Positions 8,519-17,821 of a stretch of DNA of 64,000 bases are shown one piece after another. Position 1 is the first letter of the stretch. Every line of letters starts with the position of its first letter. A program made the position numbers and the translations under genes. The stretch is from Nereida ignava (lineage in GTDB: Bacteria > Pseudomonadota > Alphaproteobacteria > Rhodobacterales > Rhodobacteraceae): assembly GCF_001049735.1 (NCBI RefSeq), contig NZ_CVPC01000009.1:1-64000 (forward strand), written 5' to 3'. The notes beneath the pieces are model-generated. The model ran no database searches. It worked only from the letters and a program-made list of their open reading frames with translations, and was not told the origin of the DNA.

Positions 8519-9973
8519 TTAGCCGTGGCGGGCCGCGACTGTTTTCAACGTTGAAAAACCATAAAGCGCCTCAAAGCCCTTCTCGCGCCCGTGCCCTGAA
8601 AGTCCCGTGCCGCCGAAAGGCAATTCAACACCTCCGCCTGCGCCGTAATTGTTCAAAAACACTTGTCCTGCTCTGAGCCTTTTTGCCAAGCACATTTGGC
8701 GGGCGCCGTTTTCAGACCAAACGGATGCGACCAGCCCAAAATCTGTCCCGTTGGCAATTGCGATGGCTTCGTCTTCATCATCAAATGGGATGACAACTTG
8801 CACTGGTCCAAAGATTTCGTCTTGGGCCAAGCTGTGATCTGATGGGACATTGGCGAATAACGCAGGTGCTACATAGGCCCCACCTTCTGGCGCGCTGTCG
8901 ATGATCTTGCCACGCGCGGCACATTCCAGATCATGACCTTTGACAATAAAACTTTCGACGATCTCTTTTTGTCGTGATGACACCAGCGGCCCGACATCGT
9001 GATCCTCAAGTGCGGGACCTGCTTTCAATGCGGCATAGCGTTTAGCCATTGCGTCCAGCACTTCGTCATAGCGGCTGCGCTGTACCAATATGCGCGATGA
9101 TGCAGAGCATGTTTGGCCTGCGTTTTGGATGCCTGCGTTAACCAAGAATGGCAGGGCTGCCTCGATATTTGCATCTTCAAAAACCAACTGCGGTGACTTT
9201 CCGCCCAACTCAAGCGTTACGGGCACCACGTTTTCTGCGGCGGAGTGTTGGATTAACTTTCCGACGTTAACTGAACCTGTGAAGCTGATGTGGTGGACGG
9301 ATTTGTGCGCGCTCAGCGCGGCGCCTGCCTCTGCACCCAAGCCGGGCACGACGTTCAGCACGCCGTCCGGTAGCCCTGCACGTCGGGCCAATTCGCCGAA
9401 GGCAAGCGCTGTCAGGCACGCTTCCTCAGCAGGTTTCAAAACGGCTGCATTTCCCATGGCCAGCGCGGCCCCAACTGACCGGCCAATGATTTGCATCGGG
9501 TAGTTCCATGGAATGATGTGCCCTGTCACCCCGTGTGGCTCGCGCAGTGTGTAAACCGTGTATCCATCAAGATACGGAATTGTCGTGCCATGCACTTTAT
9601 CAGCTGCGCCGCCGTAGAACTCCATATAGCGGGCAAGTGCTGTTACGTCTGCCTTGGCCTGTGTGAGAGGTTTGCCCACATCAAGGGCCTCAAGGCGGGC
9701 TAACTCATCCGCATTCTCAAGAACAAGCTGTCCGATCTTTGCGAGTATGCGCCCGCGCTCAAAAGCGGTGAGAGTGCTCCATGGCCCATCAAGCGCACGG
9801 GTTGCTGCATCTACCGCCGCGTAGATATCCTGAGCGCTGCCTCGGGCAATCTCACACAGTAGGGTGCCATCGGAAGGGTTCTTCAGCTCAAGCGTTTGGC
9901 CGCTTTGGCAGGCCTGCCATCTGCCATCAATCAGACAATGACGTGGATCAATATTAAGGGGCCGTACGCTCAT
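8519..9973 (-). CDS. Aldehyde dehydrogenase family protein
   Basis: NAD(P)+-dependent oxidation of an aldehyde to its acid, cytosolic. The 484-residue length is standard for the family. Catalytic residues are in place: Asn157 in IPWN, Lys180 in AAVLKPAEE, general base Glu255 in TLELGGKSP, and nucleophile Cys289 in NAGQTCSAS. The EIFGPVQ motif for the cofactor ribose is also present. It sits 56 bases downstream of an XdhC-like gene and 27 bases upstream of an SDR gene, all on the minus strand, so one transcript is likely. The sequence resembles broad betaine-aldehyde / gamma-aminobutyraldehyde types, but specificity cannot be called. Confidence 0.92.
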   Translation of the reverse strand: MSVRPLNIDPRHCLIDGRWQACQSGQTLELKNPSDGTLLCEIARGSAQDIYAAVDAATRALDGPWSTLTAFERGRILAKIGQLVLENADELARLEALDVGKPLTQAKADVTALARYMEFYGGAADKVHGTTIPYLDGYTVYTLREPHGVTGHIIPWNYPMQIIGRSVGAALAMGNAAVLKPAEEACLTALAFGELARRAGLPDGVLNVVPGLGAEAGAALSAHKSVHHISFTGSVNVGKLIQHSAAENVVPVTLELGGKSPQLVFEDANIEAALPFLVNAGIQNAGQTCSASSRILVQRSRYDEVLDAMAKRYAALKAGPALEDHDVGPLVSSRQKEIVESFIVKGHDLECAARGKIIDSAPEGGAYVAPALFANVPSDHSLAQDEIFGPVQVVIPFDDEDEAIAIANGTDFGLVASVWSENGARQMCLAKRLRAGQVFLNNYGAGGGVELPFGGTGLSGHGREKGFEALYGFSTLKTVAARHG

Positions 9974-10029
9974 CTTATTCTACCTCAGCTGTTGCTGGTC
10001 TTTACAAGAGTTGAGCGAATTTGGCCGCT

Positions 10030-10950
10030 TTAGGCAATGGAGATAATGTCGGACAGCACAGAGATCGCCAAGCTGCGCGGGTCGCGGACAGAAGGAATAA
10101 GCCCGATGGGAGAGCGTAGTCGCGCGGCAGCTTCACCGCTGACACCAAGTTCAGATAGGTGCTTCAGCCTGTTTTGATGAGTCTGCAAGCTGCCAAGCGC
10201 ACCGATGTAGAACGCGTCACTAGCTAGTGCGTGCGCAAGGATCGGGGGCTCCCAACTGTGTTCATGAAACAAGAGCACCACTGCCGTGCGCGCATCCACT
10301 TTCCAATGGTGGGGCAGCTCCGCGTGCTTCATGTGTGTGGCGTCGATGAGCGGGCTGAGGTGTGGCTTGATGCGTTCGAGTTCTGGCGAGGCTACCGCGA
10401 TAGAGTAGTGTAGGGCATGACACAGGTTTGCTAGGGCAATGGTTTCGGGGCCTGTACCAATGATGCCAACCATGACTTCAGGTGCAATGTGTACGTAGAG
10501 TGTGTCTGTCGATCGCTCTGGCGTTTCAGTTAACGCGCGGATTTCGCCGGAACGACGATCAAAAGTTAGGTGAAAGCCCTGCCTAGCAGTGCGAAGGGCC
10601 ATGGCGCGTTCAATCGTACGGGCTGAGGGCTGCGGAAACAGCACAATTTCAACCCCGCCCCCGCAGGGCAACGCCATGTCCATAAACGGTGAGCCAATGC
10701 CATACCGTACCGCCTTGGGTGTGCCCTTCGCCAAAACCTCTGCCGCATGCAAAGCGAGATCATCTTCGATACAGCCTGAACTTAGCGCGCCAATGCGGGC
10801 CCCATCTGCCCAAAATGCCATCATCGCGCCAACGTTGCGATAAGACGGGCCGGTTGTTTCGCTGATGACGGCAAGAACCGCGTTGTGCGGTTTGCGCGCC
10901 AAAGCAGCAAGCACGTCGTCTGGAGCGTGGTGGGAAGAAGGATTTATCAT
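10030..10950 (-). CDS. XdhC/CoxI-family molybdoenzyme accessory protein
   Basis: XdhC-family proteins bind molybdenum cofactor, promote its sulfuration, and insert it into xanthine-dehydrogenase-type hydroxylases. The 306-residue product has the N-terminal XdhC/CoxI segment (SSGCIEDDL and LPCGGGVEIVLFPQP) and a C-terminal Rossmann-like XdhC domain (VGIIGTGPET, later YIGALGS and RSPIGL). No molybdenum hydroxylase subunits lie nearby; instead it precedes an aldehyde dehydrogenase and an SDR in the same direction. It may serve an enzyme encoded elsewhere. The start ATG lies 129 bases from the divergent ABC transporter. Confidence 0.85.
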   Translation of the reverse strand: MINPSSHHAPDDVLAALARKPHNAVLAVISETTGPSYRNVGAMMAFWADGARIGALSSGCIEDDLALHAAEVLAKGTPKAVRYGIGSPFMDMALPCGGGVEIVLFPQPSARTIERAMALRTARQGFHLTFDRRSGEIRALTETPERSTDTLYVHIAPEVMVGIIGTGPETIALANLCHALHYSIAVASPELERIKPHLSPLIDATHMKHAELPHHWKVDARTAVVLLFHEHSWEPPILAHALASDAFYIGALGSLQTHQNRLKHLSELGVSGEAAARLRSPIGLIPSVRDPRSLAISVLSDIISIA

Positions 10951-11079
10951 ATTGTTGCAAATGTGAGTGCTGTGTCACGCGTAGGCAAGGGCAATTCGGG
11001 TGCAACGGCTATGTGCAAATATGCGACTTACACCCAACTGTGGTTCGGGTAAGGTGCGCGCAAATGTATGGGGGCCAAA

Positions 11080-12042
11080 ATGGGCGCGATTATTGAAGTA
11101 AACGGATTGGTGAAACGCTACAAAAGCGGCTTTGAGGCGCTTAAGGGCGTGAACCTTACGATTAACGAAGGCGAGATTATTGCGCTTTTGGGCCCAAACG
11201 GCGCGGGGAAGACGACGCTTATTTCCTCTATTTGCGGGATTACAAACCCCACCTCTGGGATCGTTTCTGTTGGTGGCTTTGATATCAATGCGGAGTACCG
11301 CAAAACGCGGGCGATGATCGGGCTTGTGCCGCAAGAGCTTAATCTTGAGCATTTTGAAAAAGTGATCGCGACTGTGCGGTTCTCCCGTGGTCTTTTTGGT
11401 AAGCCCGCGGACGAGGCGCACATCGAAAAAATCCTTCGTCAGCTAAGCCTGTGGGATAAACGAAACGCTAAAATTGGTGAACTGTCAGGTGGCATGAAGC
11501 GCCGTGTGTTGATTGCAAAAGCATTGGCCCATGAGCCGCGTGTTCTCTTTCTTGATGAGCCGACCGCCGGTGTCGATGTGGAGCTGCGCAAAGATATGTG
11601 GGCGGTGGTGCAGGACCTGAAGGCGAGCGGTGTGACGATTATTTTGACCACCCACTACATTGAAGAAGCCGAGGAGGTTGCTGACCGCATCGGTGTTATC
11701 AACGGTGGGCAAATCTTGTTGGTGCAAGACAAGGCTGAGTTGATGCAGCAATTGGGTCAAAAGCAGATGCAGATTGATCTGGCTGAACCTTTGGCATCAG
11801 ACAAACTGCCGGAGGCGCTTGGTCATTATAATCTTAGTGTGACGGATGATCTTTCCGCACTGATCTACACTTATGATATCAACGCAGAGCGTACAGGCAT
11901 TACCACATTGCTTGGTGATTTGCAGGCGGCAGGGTTTGTGCTTCGCGATATCCAGACCAAACAATCAAGCCTTGAGGAGATTTTTGTTGGGCTTGTCGCA
12001 GACCAAGACGCACGCACGGCAAACGCAGGAGACGCGGCATGA
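11080..12042 (+). CDS. ABC exporter ATPase (YadG-like)
   Basis: ATP-binding subunit of an ABC-2 type exporter. ATG 11080 has a G-rich ribosome site 5 bases upstream; ATG 11068 is an in-frame alternative. The 320-residue product shows Walker [10 protein letters not shown]-loop VPQE, signature LSGGMKRR, Walker [13 protein letters not shown] and switch His in TTHY, then a C-terminal extension of about 100 residues as in YadG and NodI. It overlaps the permease gene by 4 bases (ATGA), indicating coupled translation. A paralog with the same architecture is at 54209-55126. Substrate unknown. Confidence 0.9.
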   Translation: MGAIIEVNGLVKRYKSGFEALKGVNLTINEGEIIALLGPNGAGKTTLISSICGITNPTSGIVSVGGFDINAEYRKTRAMIGLVPQELNLEHFEKVIATVRFSRGLFGKPADEAHIEKILRQLSLWDKRNAKIGELSGGMKRRVLIAKALAHEPRVLFLDEPTAGVDVELRKDMWAVVQDLKASGVTIILTTHYIEEAEEVADRIGVINGGQILLVQDKAELMQQLGQKQMQIDLAEPLASDKLPEALGHYNLSVTDDLSALIYTYDINAERTGITTLLGDLQAAGFVLRDIQTKQSSLEEIFVGLVADQDARTANAGDAA

Positions 12043-12800
12043 ACATTTATGGCATCAAAGCGATTTTCTTTTTTGAGATGGCGCGCTTTTTTCGCACGGC
12101 TGCGCAGTCCTTGCTGGCCCCTGTCATTTCTACGGCCCTGTACTTTGTGGTGTTCGGCACAGCAATTGGAAGCCGCATTACAGATGTTGATGGTGTTAGT
12201 TACGGCGCGTTCATCGTGCCGGGCTTGATCATGCTAACGGTGATGACCCAATCCGCCAGCAACGCCAGCTTTGGTATATATTTGCCAAAATTTGTCGGTA
12301 CGATTTATGAGCTTCTTTCTGCGCCAATCAATTTCTTTGAGATCGTTATCGGCTACGTTGGCGCGGCCACCGTAAAGTCACTCATTATCGGTGTGATTAT
12401 TCTGGCGACGTCATACCTGTTTGTTGACCTGCAAATTGCGCATCCGCTGGCGATGTTTGCATTTCTGATTTTGACCTGCCTTTCGTTTAGTCTGCTTGGC
12501 TTCATTATTGGGATTTGGGCTAGCAATTTTGAGCAACTACAACTGATCCCGCTCTTGGTTTTGACGCCTCTGGGCTTTCTTGGGGGAACCTTTTACTCGA
12601 TCACAATGCTTCCTCCTGTCTGGCAGACGATCACGCTGTTCAACCCTGTGGTGTATCTGGTCTCGGGCTTTCGCTGGTCTTTCTTTGGGACCTCTGACGT
12701 TAGTATCGGCGTGAGTCTTTTTGCGATTTGCGCATTTACGGCGATTTGCCTTGGCATTGTGTGGTGGATTTTCAAAACGGGGTATCGTTTGCGCTCCTAA
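12039..12800 (+). CDS. ABC-2 type exporter permease (YadH-like)
   Basis: Membrane subunit partnering the ATPase that overlaps its start codon. The 253-residue protein has about six hydrophobic segments and the ABC-2 signature region near residues 175-215 ([18 protein letters not shown], then [12 protein letters not shown]). The N-terminal segment includes the amphipathic connector helix typical of YadH, NodJ and DrrB. The pair would form a homodimeric permease with two ATPases. Nothing shows what is exported. Confidence 0.9.
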   Translation: MNIYGIKAIFFFEMARFFRTAAQSLLAPVISTALYFVVFGTAIGSRITDVDGVSYGAFIVPGLIMLTVMTQSASNASFGIYLPKFVGTIYELLSAPINFFEIVIGYVGAATVKSLIIGVIILATSYLFVDLQIAHPLAMFAFLILTCLSFSLLGFIIGIWASNFEQLQLIPLLVLTPLGFLGGTFYSITMLPPVWQTITLFNPVVYLVSGFRWSFFGTSDVSIGVSLFAICAFTAICLGIVWWIFKTGYRLRS

Positions 12801-12864
12801 ACCGAACAGTTTGATTTGAGGGCGGGCACTTGTAGCAGGTGCTTGCGCACTCTACATCACGCTC

Positions 12865-13656
12865 ATGAAGCGTTTTATCCCATTCAGAAAATCCCCACCT
12901 GTTGTCTCTGTTGTTCGGTTGAACGGGATGATTGCAAGTGGCGGTCGTGGCTTGAATGATGCAGGCGCGGCAGCCATGATTGAGAAAGCATTCGCCAAGG
13001 GTAAGCCAAAAGCGGTTGCGCTTGTGATTAACTCACCTGGTGGTAGCCCCGCGCAATCATCATTGATTGCGGCGCGCATTCGTCGACTTGCGGATGAAAA
13101 AGAGATCCCTGTTTTTGCGTTTGTTGAAGATGTTGCAGCGTCCGGTGGCTATTGGCTGGCCTCCGCGGCGGACGAGATTTTTGTTGATGCCACATCGGTG
13201 GTAGGCTCAATCGGAGTAATCAGTGCGGGCTTTGGTATGAGTGAGTTGATTGCGCGCTACGGCATTGAGCGCCGTGTCTACACTGCCGGCACCTCAAAAT
13301 CGATGAACGATCCGTTCAAGCCTGAAAACCCCGAAGACGTAGCCCGCCTTAACGTTATTCTTGAGCAGCTTCACGAGACATTCAAACAGCAAATTAGAAG
13401 CCGCCGTGCGAATAAATTGGGTGAGCGTGATTTGTTCACTGGTGAGATTTGGGTCGGCCAAGGTGCAGTTGACGTCGGTCTTGCGGACGGTGTCGGGCAT
13501 CTGGTGCCGATCCTGAAAGAGCGCTTTGGCAAAAAAGTGAAGTTCCGCGTTTATGGCCAGCGTAAATCACTTTTGTCACGGATTGGCGCATCTGCAGTTG
13601 GCGGTTTAGCGCATCAGATTGAAGAGCGGGCACAATTTGCGCGCTTTGGCCTATAG
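12865..13656 (+). CDS. S49 family (SppA/SohB-like) peptidase
   Basis: Short signal-peptide-peptidase-type serine protease using a Ser-Lys dyad. In this 263-residue protein the nucleophile is Ser93 in AASGGYWLA, and the likely general base is Lys145 in AGTSKSMNDPF. The oxyanion region INSPGGSP is at 56-62. Unlike full SppA there is a single protease domain, and no clear N-terminal membrane anchor is present, so the location is uncertain. It leads a tight run with a tiny zinc-ribbon protein and a CaCA antiporter. Confidence 0.88.
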   Translation: MKRFIPFRKSPPVVSVVRLNGMIASGGRGLNDAGAAAMIEKAFAKGKPKAVALVINSPGGSPAQSSLIAARIRRLADEKEIPVFAFVEDVAASGGYWLASAADEIFVDATSVVGSIGVISAGFGMSELIARYGIERRVYTAGTSKSMNDPFKPENPEDVARLNVILEQLHETFKQQIRSRRANKLGERDLFTGEIWVGQGAVDVGLADGVGHLVPILKERFGKKVKFRVYGQRKSLLSRIGASAVGGLAHQIEERAQFARFGL

Positions 13657-13666
13657 GGCGCGCGCC

Positions 13667-13834
13667 ATGCTGATGAAAATCGTCTCTCTCTTTCTGATCG
13701 CGATGGTGGTTTTGGCGATGTTCGGCAAACTGCGTTACCCCGGTCAGCAAGCGCTAGCGAACGCCAAGTGCCAAAGCTGCGGACGGTTCAGAATCGGCAA
13801 AGGCCCATGTGCATGCGGAGCGAAACGTAAATGA
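13667..13834 (+). CDS. Tiny membrane-anchored zinc-ribbon-like protein
   Basis: 55-residue protein, not assignable to a named family. The first half is a hydrophobic membrane segment (residues 5-20). The second half has four cysteines in the order CxxC-x9-CxC (KCQSCGRF, then PCACGAK), as in a small zinc ribbon, and a basic C-terminus. AGGG 9 bases upstream supports ATG 13667; a second ATG lies two codons on. It begins 10 bases after the S49 peptidase and overlaps the antiporter start by 4 bases (ATGA), so translation is probably coupled to both. The coupling and the cysteine pattern make it likely to be real. Confidence 0.7.
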   Translation: MLMKIVSLFLIAMVVLAMFGKLRYPGQQALANAKCQSCGRFRIGKGPCACGAKRK

Positions 13835-14781
13835 CCACGGCACTTTTACTCACGGCCGCTGGTTTGGTCTTGCTGCTGATCGCGGGGGATGCGCTGGTGA
13901 AAGGCGCGGTTAACTTTGCGCTGCGTCTTGGGATTCCTGCATTGATCGTAAGCTTGACGATTGTTGCTTTTGGTACCTCCGCCCCTGAATTATTGATTGC
14001 GGTTGAGGCAATTATCGATGGGGCACCCGGTATCGCGATGGGTAACGTGGTTGGCTCAAACACCGCCAATGTGTTGCTTGTCTTGGGCGTACCTGCGTTG
14101 TTGGCGGGGCTGCATACGGCGGGCTGTGACACGCGCAAAAGCTTTGTCTATATGATCTTGGCGACCGCGCTTTTCATAGCTGGCGCCTTCTTTGGTCCCA
14201 TTACATGGGTGCACGGTTTGGTCTTTCTGGCAGCTCTTTTTGCCATATTGGCGGATCAATTTTTTGATGCAAAGCGTGCGCGTGCTGCAGGGCAAGTTGT
14301 CGATGAGGACGAGCCCGAGGGCGCAGACCCCGACATGGCATGGTGGAAGATTAGCGCATTTTTGCTTTTCGGTTTGATAGGGCTTCCTCTAGGCGCAAGC
14401 CTTTTGGTCGAGAACTCGGTCATCATCGCACGCAGCTTTGGCGTGTCAGAAACGGTGATTGGCCTGACCTTGATCGCTATAGGAACCTCATTGCCTGAGC
14501 TGGCTACCACAGTTGCTGCCGCGTACCGCAAGCAAGCGGATGTGGCGATTGGCAATGTCATCGGCTCAAACATGTTTAATTTGCTGGCGATCATCGGCAT
14601 CACAAGTTTCATCGGTCCCATCGAGGTCGATCAAGGTGTGTTGAAGTTTGACCTGTGGGTGATGGCGGCGGCGTCGCTTGTCTTGGTCCCATTTGTATTT
14701 TTCAAATGGAATATGATGCGTGGCACTGGCGCGATCCTGACAGCGCTTTATGTCTCTTATCTGGTGATGTTGCTGGTTTAA
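13831..14781 (+). CDS. Calcium/sodium antiporter (YrbG-like CaCA family)
   Basis: Inner-membrane cation/Ca2+ exchanger. The 316-residue protein has about ten membrane segments in two inverted halves. It carries the two alpha-repeat signatures, GTSAPELLIAVEAI near residues 48-61 and GTSLPELATTVAAA near 219-232, each followed by GNVVGSN / GNVIGSN. The Glu of each PEL is the ion ligand known for the family. A polar loop (DEDEPEGADPD, about 158-168) joins the halves. Its start overlaps the zinc-ribbon gene. Confidence 0.92.
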   Translation: MTTALLLTAAGLVLLLIAGDALVKGAVNFALRLGIPALIVSLTIVAFGTSAPELLIAVEAIIDGAPGIAMGNVVGSNTANVLLVLGVPALLAGLHTAGCDTRKSFVYMILATALFIAGAFFGPITWVHGLVFLAALFAILADQFFDAKRARAAGQVVDEDEPEGADPDMAWWKISAFLLFGLIGLPLGASLLVENSVIIARSFGVSETVIGLTLIAIGTSLPELATTVAAAYRKQADVAIGNVIGSNMFNLLAIIGITSFIGPIEVDQGVLKFDLWVMAAASLVLVPFVFFKWNMMRGTGAILTALYVSYLVMLLV

Positions 14782-14805
14782 CCGCCCACTGGAAGGATGA
14801 ATTGT

Positions 14806-15585
14806 ATGAAGAAGGCATTGGTCACGGGCGCGGGTAAACGGCTGGGCCGCGCAATGGCAATCTATCTTGCAGAGCGTGGATACAGCGTTGCTGTGCACTA
14901 CGCCTCGTCTGCGCAAGATGCACGCGAAGTGGTTGGTATCATCGAAGGCATGGGGGGGAAGGCGGTTGCTCTGCAGGCTGATTTGTTGAGCGAGAACGAT
15001 ACCCAAGCACTTGTTCCAAATGCGATGTCTGCATTGGGCGGGCCAATTACGTGCTTGGTTAACAACGCGTCTATTTTTGAATACGACACATTGCAAACCG
15101 CGACGCGTAGCAGTTGGGATCGCCATATCGAGAGTAATTTGCGCGCGCCATATGTTCTAAGCCAAACAGTTGCAGCTCATGCCCCTAAGGGCCAGTTGGA
15201 CAGCAACGGCGAGCCGATCGCTCAAAGTTTGATTGTGAACATGATTGATCAGCGTGTTCGTAAACTGACACCAGAATTCTCAAGCTACACAATTGCGAAG
15301 ATGGGACTTTGGGCGCTCACCCAAACCGCTGCACAGGGCCTTGCGCCGGATGTGCGCGTGAACGCAATTGGGCCAGGTCCGACCCTTCAGGGCGCGAGGC
15401 AGTCTGATGCGCATTTTGCCGGTCAGCGTAAAAATACGGTCCTTGGGCGCGGCGCTAACGCGTCTGATATAACTGCCGCACTGGGTTACTTTTTGGATGC
15501 GCCAGCTGTCTCGGGACAGCTTATTTGCGTCGATGGCGCACAGCACTTGGGGTGGCAAACACCGGATGTCCAAGGGATCGAGTGA
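14806..15585 (+). CDS. SDR oxidoreductase, pteridine-reductase type (FolM-like)
   Basis: NAD(P)H-dependent short-chain dehydrogenase, 259 residues. ATG 14806 is preferred over ATG 14797 because GGAAGGA lies 8 bases upstream of it. The cofactor loop is TGAGKRLGRA; the Arg after the glycine loop suggests NADPH, as in FolM and pteridine reductase 1. NNASIFE replaces the usual NNAG, also a feature of that branch. The catalytic pair is SYTIAKMG. A role in reducing dihydro-/biopterins or folate is inferred, not shown. It follows the antiporter by 24 bases. Confidence 0.8.
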   Translation: MKKALVTGAGKRLGRAMAIYLAERGYSVAVHYASSAQDAREVVGIIEGMGGKAVALQADLLSENDTQALVPNAMSALGGPITCLVNNASIFEYDTLQTATRSSWDRHIESNLRAPYVLSQTVAAHAPKGQLDSNGEPIAQSLIVNMIDQRVRKLTPEFSSYTIAKMGLWALTQTAAQGLAPDVRVNAIGPGPTLQGARQSDAHFAGQRKNTVLGRGANASDITAALGYFLDAPAVSGQLICVDGAQHLGWQTPDVQGIE

Positions 15586-15875
15586 TCAAGCTCTCTTTTA
15601 AGTTGTGCACCGGTCACAGCGGACTTTATCAAACCGTTACAAAAACTTTAACAAAATCAATAATTTGCCGTTTTGAAATTAAATATTAAGCCATTTCAAT
15701 AAGTTACATTCGTGCTTAATTTTTGTGCAAATCAAGGAAATGTCTAAAAACATTAGTGAAATCGCATAATCTAATATCTTACTCACCGACTTATCCACAA
15801 CATCCGTGGATCTATTCTCTCTTGCGCACCGCCATTCACAATTGCAGCCACATACAGAATCGCAGACCCTGACTT
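15586..15875. other. AT-rich region upstream of uvrC
   Basis: A strongly AT-rich stretch (about 15640-15790) precedes uvrC. It contains one perfect DnaA-box-like nonamer TTATCCACA (15791-15799), which forms part of a perfect inverted repeat ATCCAC-N7-GTGGAT (15793-15811). Only one such box is seen, so an origin of replication is not supported. The site could be an operator for uvrC. No gene is seen. Confidence 0.5.
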
Positions 15876-17732
15876 ATGACTGACGCAGCCCCCCTTATTG
15901 GACACGAATTGATCCACGATTATACGCGCACGCTTGACGGCTCGCCCGGTGTGTACCGGATGCTTGATGATCAAAACCGGGTGCTTTACGTGGGTAAGGC
16001 CCGCCATCTTAAAAATCGTGTGAGCAATTATGCGCGCCCCTCAGGGCATTCTGGACGTATTGCGCGTATGATTTCTGAAACGCGCTCAATGATGTTTCTG
16101 ACTACTCAGACTGAAACAGAGGCGCTGCTTCTCGAGCAAAATTTGATTAAACAGCTTAAGCCTAAGTACAATGTGCTGCTGCGTGATGACAAAAGCTTTC
16201 CAAATATTCTGGTGAGTAAAGATCACGAGTTTCCGCAAATTCGCAAACATCGGGGCGCTAAGAAAACTAAGGGCGCATATTATGGGCCGTTTGCGAGTGC
16301 TGGCGCGGTCAACAGAACATTGAACCAGTTACAGCGTGTGTTCTTGCTGCGCGATTGTTCTGACAGTCAATTCGAGGGGCGGACACGGCCGTGTTTGAAC
16401 TACCAGATTAAACGATGCAGTGCGCCATGCGTTGGCAAAATCTCACAGCAGGATTACGCCGCCAGCGTCAAAGACGCAGAACGTTTCTTGTCGGGTAAAA
16501 CGACGGGTCTTCAAGAAAAGCTGGCCAAAGATATGGCAGATGCGGCAGAGGCTATGGAGTTTGAACGCGCCGCAGCACTGCGCGATCGGTTGCGGGCCAT
16601 GACGCAAGTGCAGACCTCTCAAGGGATTAATCCGCGCGGCGTGTCAGAGGCAGATGTGATTGCGCTGCACATGGAAGGCGGACAGGCTTGTGTTCAAGTG
16701 TTCTTCATCAGGGCCAATCAGAACTGGGGCAATCGCGACTACTATCCGCGTCTTGCTGCAGATGTTTCGCACACGGAAGTGATGGAGGCTTTCGTCGGAC
16801 AATTCTACGCCGATAAACAACCGCCGAAGCAAGTGATCCTGTCGCACGCCGTAGAGAGTGAAGACCTTGTGGTTGAGGCGCTTAGCCAAAAAGCAGAGCG
16901 CCGTGTCGAGATCATTGTTCCGCAACGCGGCGAGAAGATGGAACTTTTGGCGGGGGCTGCACGCAATGCTCGTGAAAGCCTTGCGCGGAAAATGGCGGAA
17001 AGTGCGAGCCAACTGAAGCTGTTGAAAGGGTTGGCTGAGGCATTCGAGTTACCCAAGCAGCCGCAACGCATTGAGGTCTACGACAACTCTCACATTCAGG
17101 GCGCACATGCGGTGGGTGGTATGATCGTTGCGGGACCTGAAGGGTTCATGAAGAACAGTTACCGCAAGTTTAACATACGCGGTGATGATCTGACCCCCGG
17201 CGATGACTTTGGCATGATGAAAGAGGTTCTTCGCCGCCGCTTTAAGCGGTTGCTCAAAGAGGATCCTGACAAGAGTAAAGGCGACTGGCCTGATCTTCTT
17301 CTAATTGATGGTGGGGCGGGACAAGTCAGTGCGGTACGCGAAATTATGGAAGAAATGGGTGTTGGTGATATCCCGATGATAGGTGTTGCCAAGGGTCTTG
17401 ATCGGGACGCGGGCAAAGAAGAGTTCCACCGCACGGGTAAACAGGTAATGGCGCTGCGCCACAACGATCCTGTGCTTTATTTTGTTCAACGTATGCGTGA
17501 TGAGGCGCACCGTTTTGCCATCGGCACCCACAGGGCAAAGCGATCAAAAGCGATCGGTGGGACACCTCTGGATGATGTGCCGGGCGTTGGTGCGCGGCGT
17601 AAAAAGGCATTGTTGATGCATTTTGGCTCGGCCAAGGCTGTTGGCCGTGCCGCGCTTGCGGATTTGAAATCGGTCGACGGAATATCCGAGGCGATGGCGC
17701 AAACAATCTATGACCACTTTAACGAGCGTTAG
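15876..17732 (+). CDS. uvrC: UvrABC excinuclease subunit C
   Basis: Endonuclease of nucleotide excision repair that makes both incisions after UvrA/UvrB load on damaged DNA. The 618-residue product has an N-terminal GIY-YIG nuclease (GVYRML at 25-30, YVGKAR at 38-43 with Arg43). A cysteine cluster follows ([17 protein letters not shown]), then a UVR motif that binds UvrB (about 212-242), the C-terminal RNase-H-like nuclease ([19 protein letters not shown], and later histidines), and a C-terminal helix-hairpin-helix pair ([15 protein letters not shown]). All domains are intact. No LexA box was recognised upstream. Confidence 0.96.
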   Translation: MTDAAPLIGHELIHDYTRTLDGSPGVYRMLDDQNRVLYVGKARHLKNRVSNYARPSGHSGRIARMISETRSMMFLTTQTETEALLLEQNLIKQLKPKYNVLLRDDKSFPNILVSKDHEFPQIRKHRGAKKTKGAYYGPFASAGAVNRTLNQLQRVFLLRDCSDSQFEGRTRPCLNYQIKRCSAPCVGKISQQDYAASVKDAERFLSGKTTGLQEKLAKDMADAAEAMEFERAAALRDRLRAMTQVQTSQGINPRGVSEADVIALHMEGGQACVQVFFIRANQNWGNRDYYPRLAADVSHTEVMEAFVGQFYADKQPPKQVILSHAVESEDLVVEALSQKAERRVEIIVPQRGEKMELLAGAARNARESLARKMAESASQLKLLKGLAEAFELPKQPQRIEVYDNSHIQGAHAVGGMIVAGPEGFMKNSYRKFNIRGDDLTPGDDFGMMKEVLRRRFKRLLKEDPDKSKGDWPDLLLIDGGAGQVSAVREIMEEMGVGDIPMIGVAKGLDRDAGKEEFHRTGKQVMALRHNDPVLYFVQRMRDEAHRFAIGTHRAKRSKAIGGTPLDDVPGVGARRKKALLMHFGSAKAVGRAALADLKSVDGISEAMAQTIYDHFNER

Positions 17733-17749
17733 CTCCATCCCCCCGCACC

Positions 17750-17786
17750 AAAAAAGAGCGCCCCGCTTTCGCGAGGCGCCCTTCTT
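17750..17786 (-). terminator. Terminator between uvrC and a convergent gene
   Basis: Stem of 13 pairs with two mismatches, 17754-17766 with 17771-17783, and a four-base TTTC loop. Read on the minus strand it is followed by six T (17750-17755), giving a good intrinsic terminator for the secreted repeat protein gene. On the plus strand the tail CTTCTT could also end the uvrC transcript. Confidence 0.8.
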
Positions 17787-17821
17787 GGGGACAGGGAGGT
17801 ATCCTAGAGGTTGCGTGGGAC

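Noticed and set aside
14566-15126. Minus-strand frame across the antiporter-SDR junction
   Set aside because: Antisense to two recognised genes; the product has no motif.
11080-15585. ABC exporter, peptidase and antiporter as a bacteriocin export island
   Set aside because: No precursor peptide or immunity gene was found; the S49 peptidase lacks the features of dedicated bacteriocin proteases and the genes look like ordinary chromosomal neighbours.
15791-15799. DnaA box as evidence for a replication origin
   Set aside because: Only one perfect nonamer was found and the surrounding genes are not typical origin neighbours; the AT-rich block can equally be the uvrC promoter.
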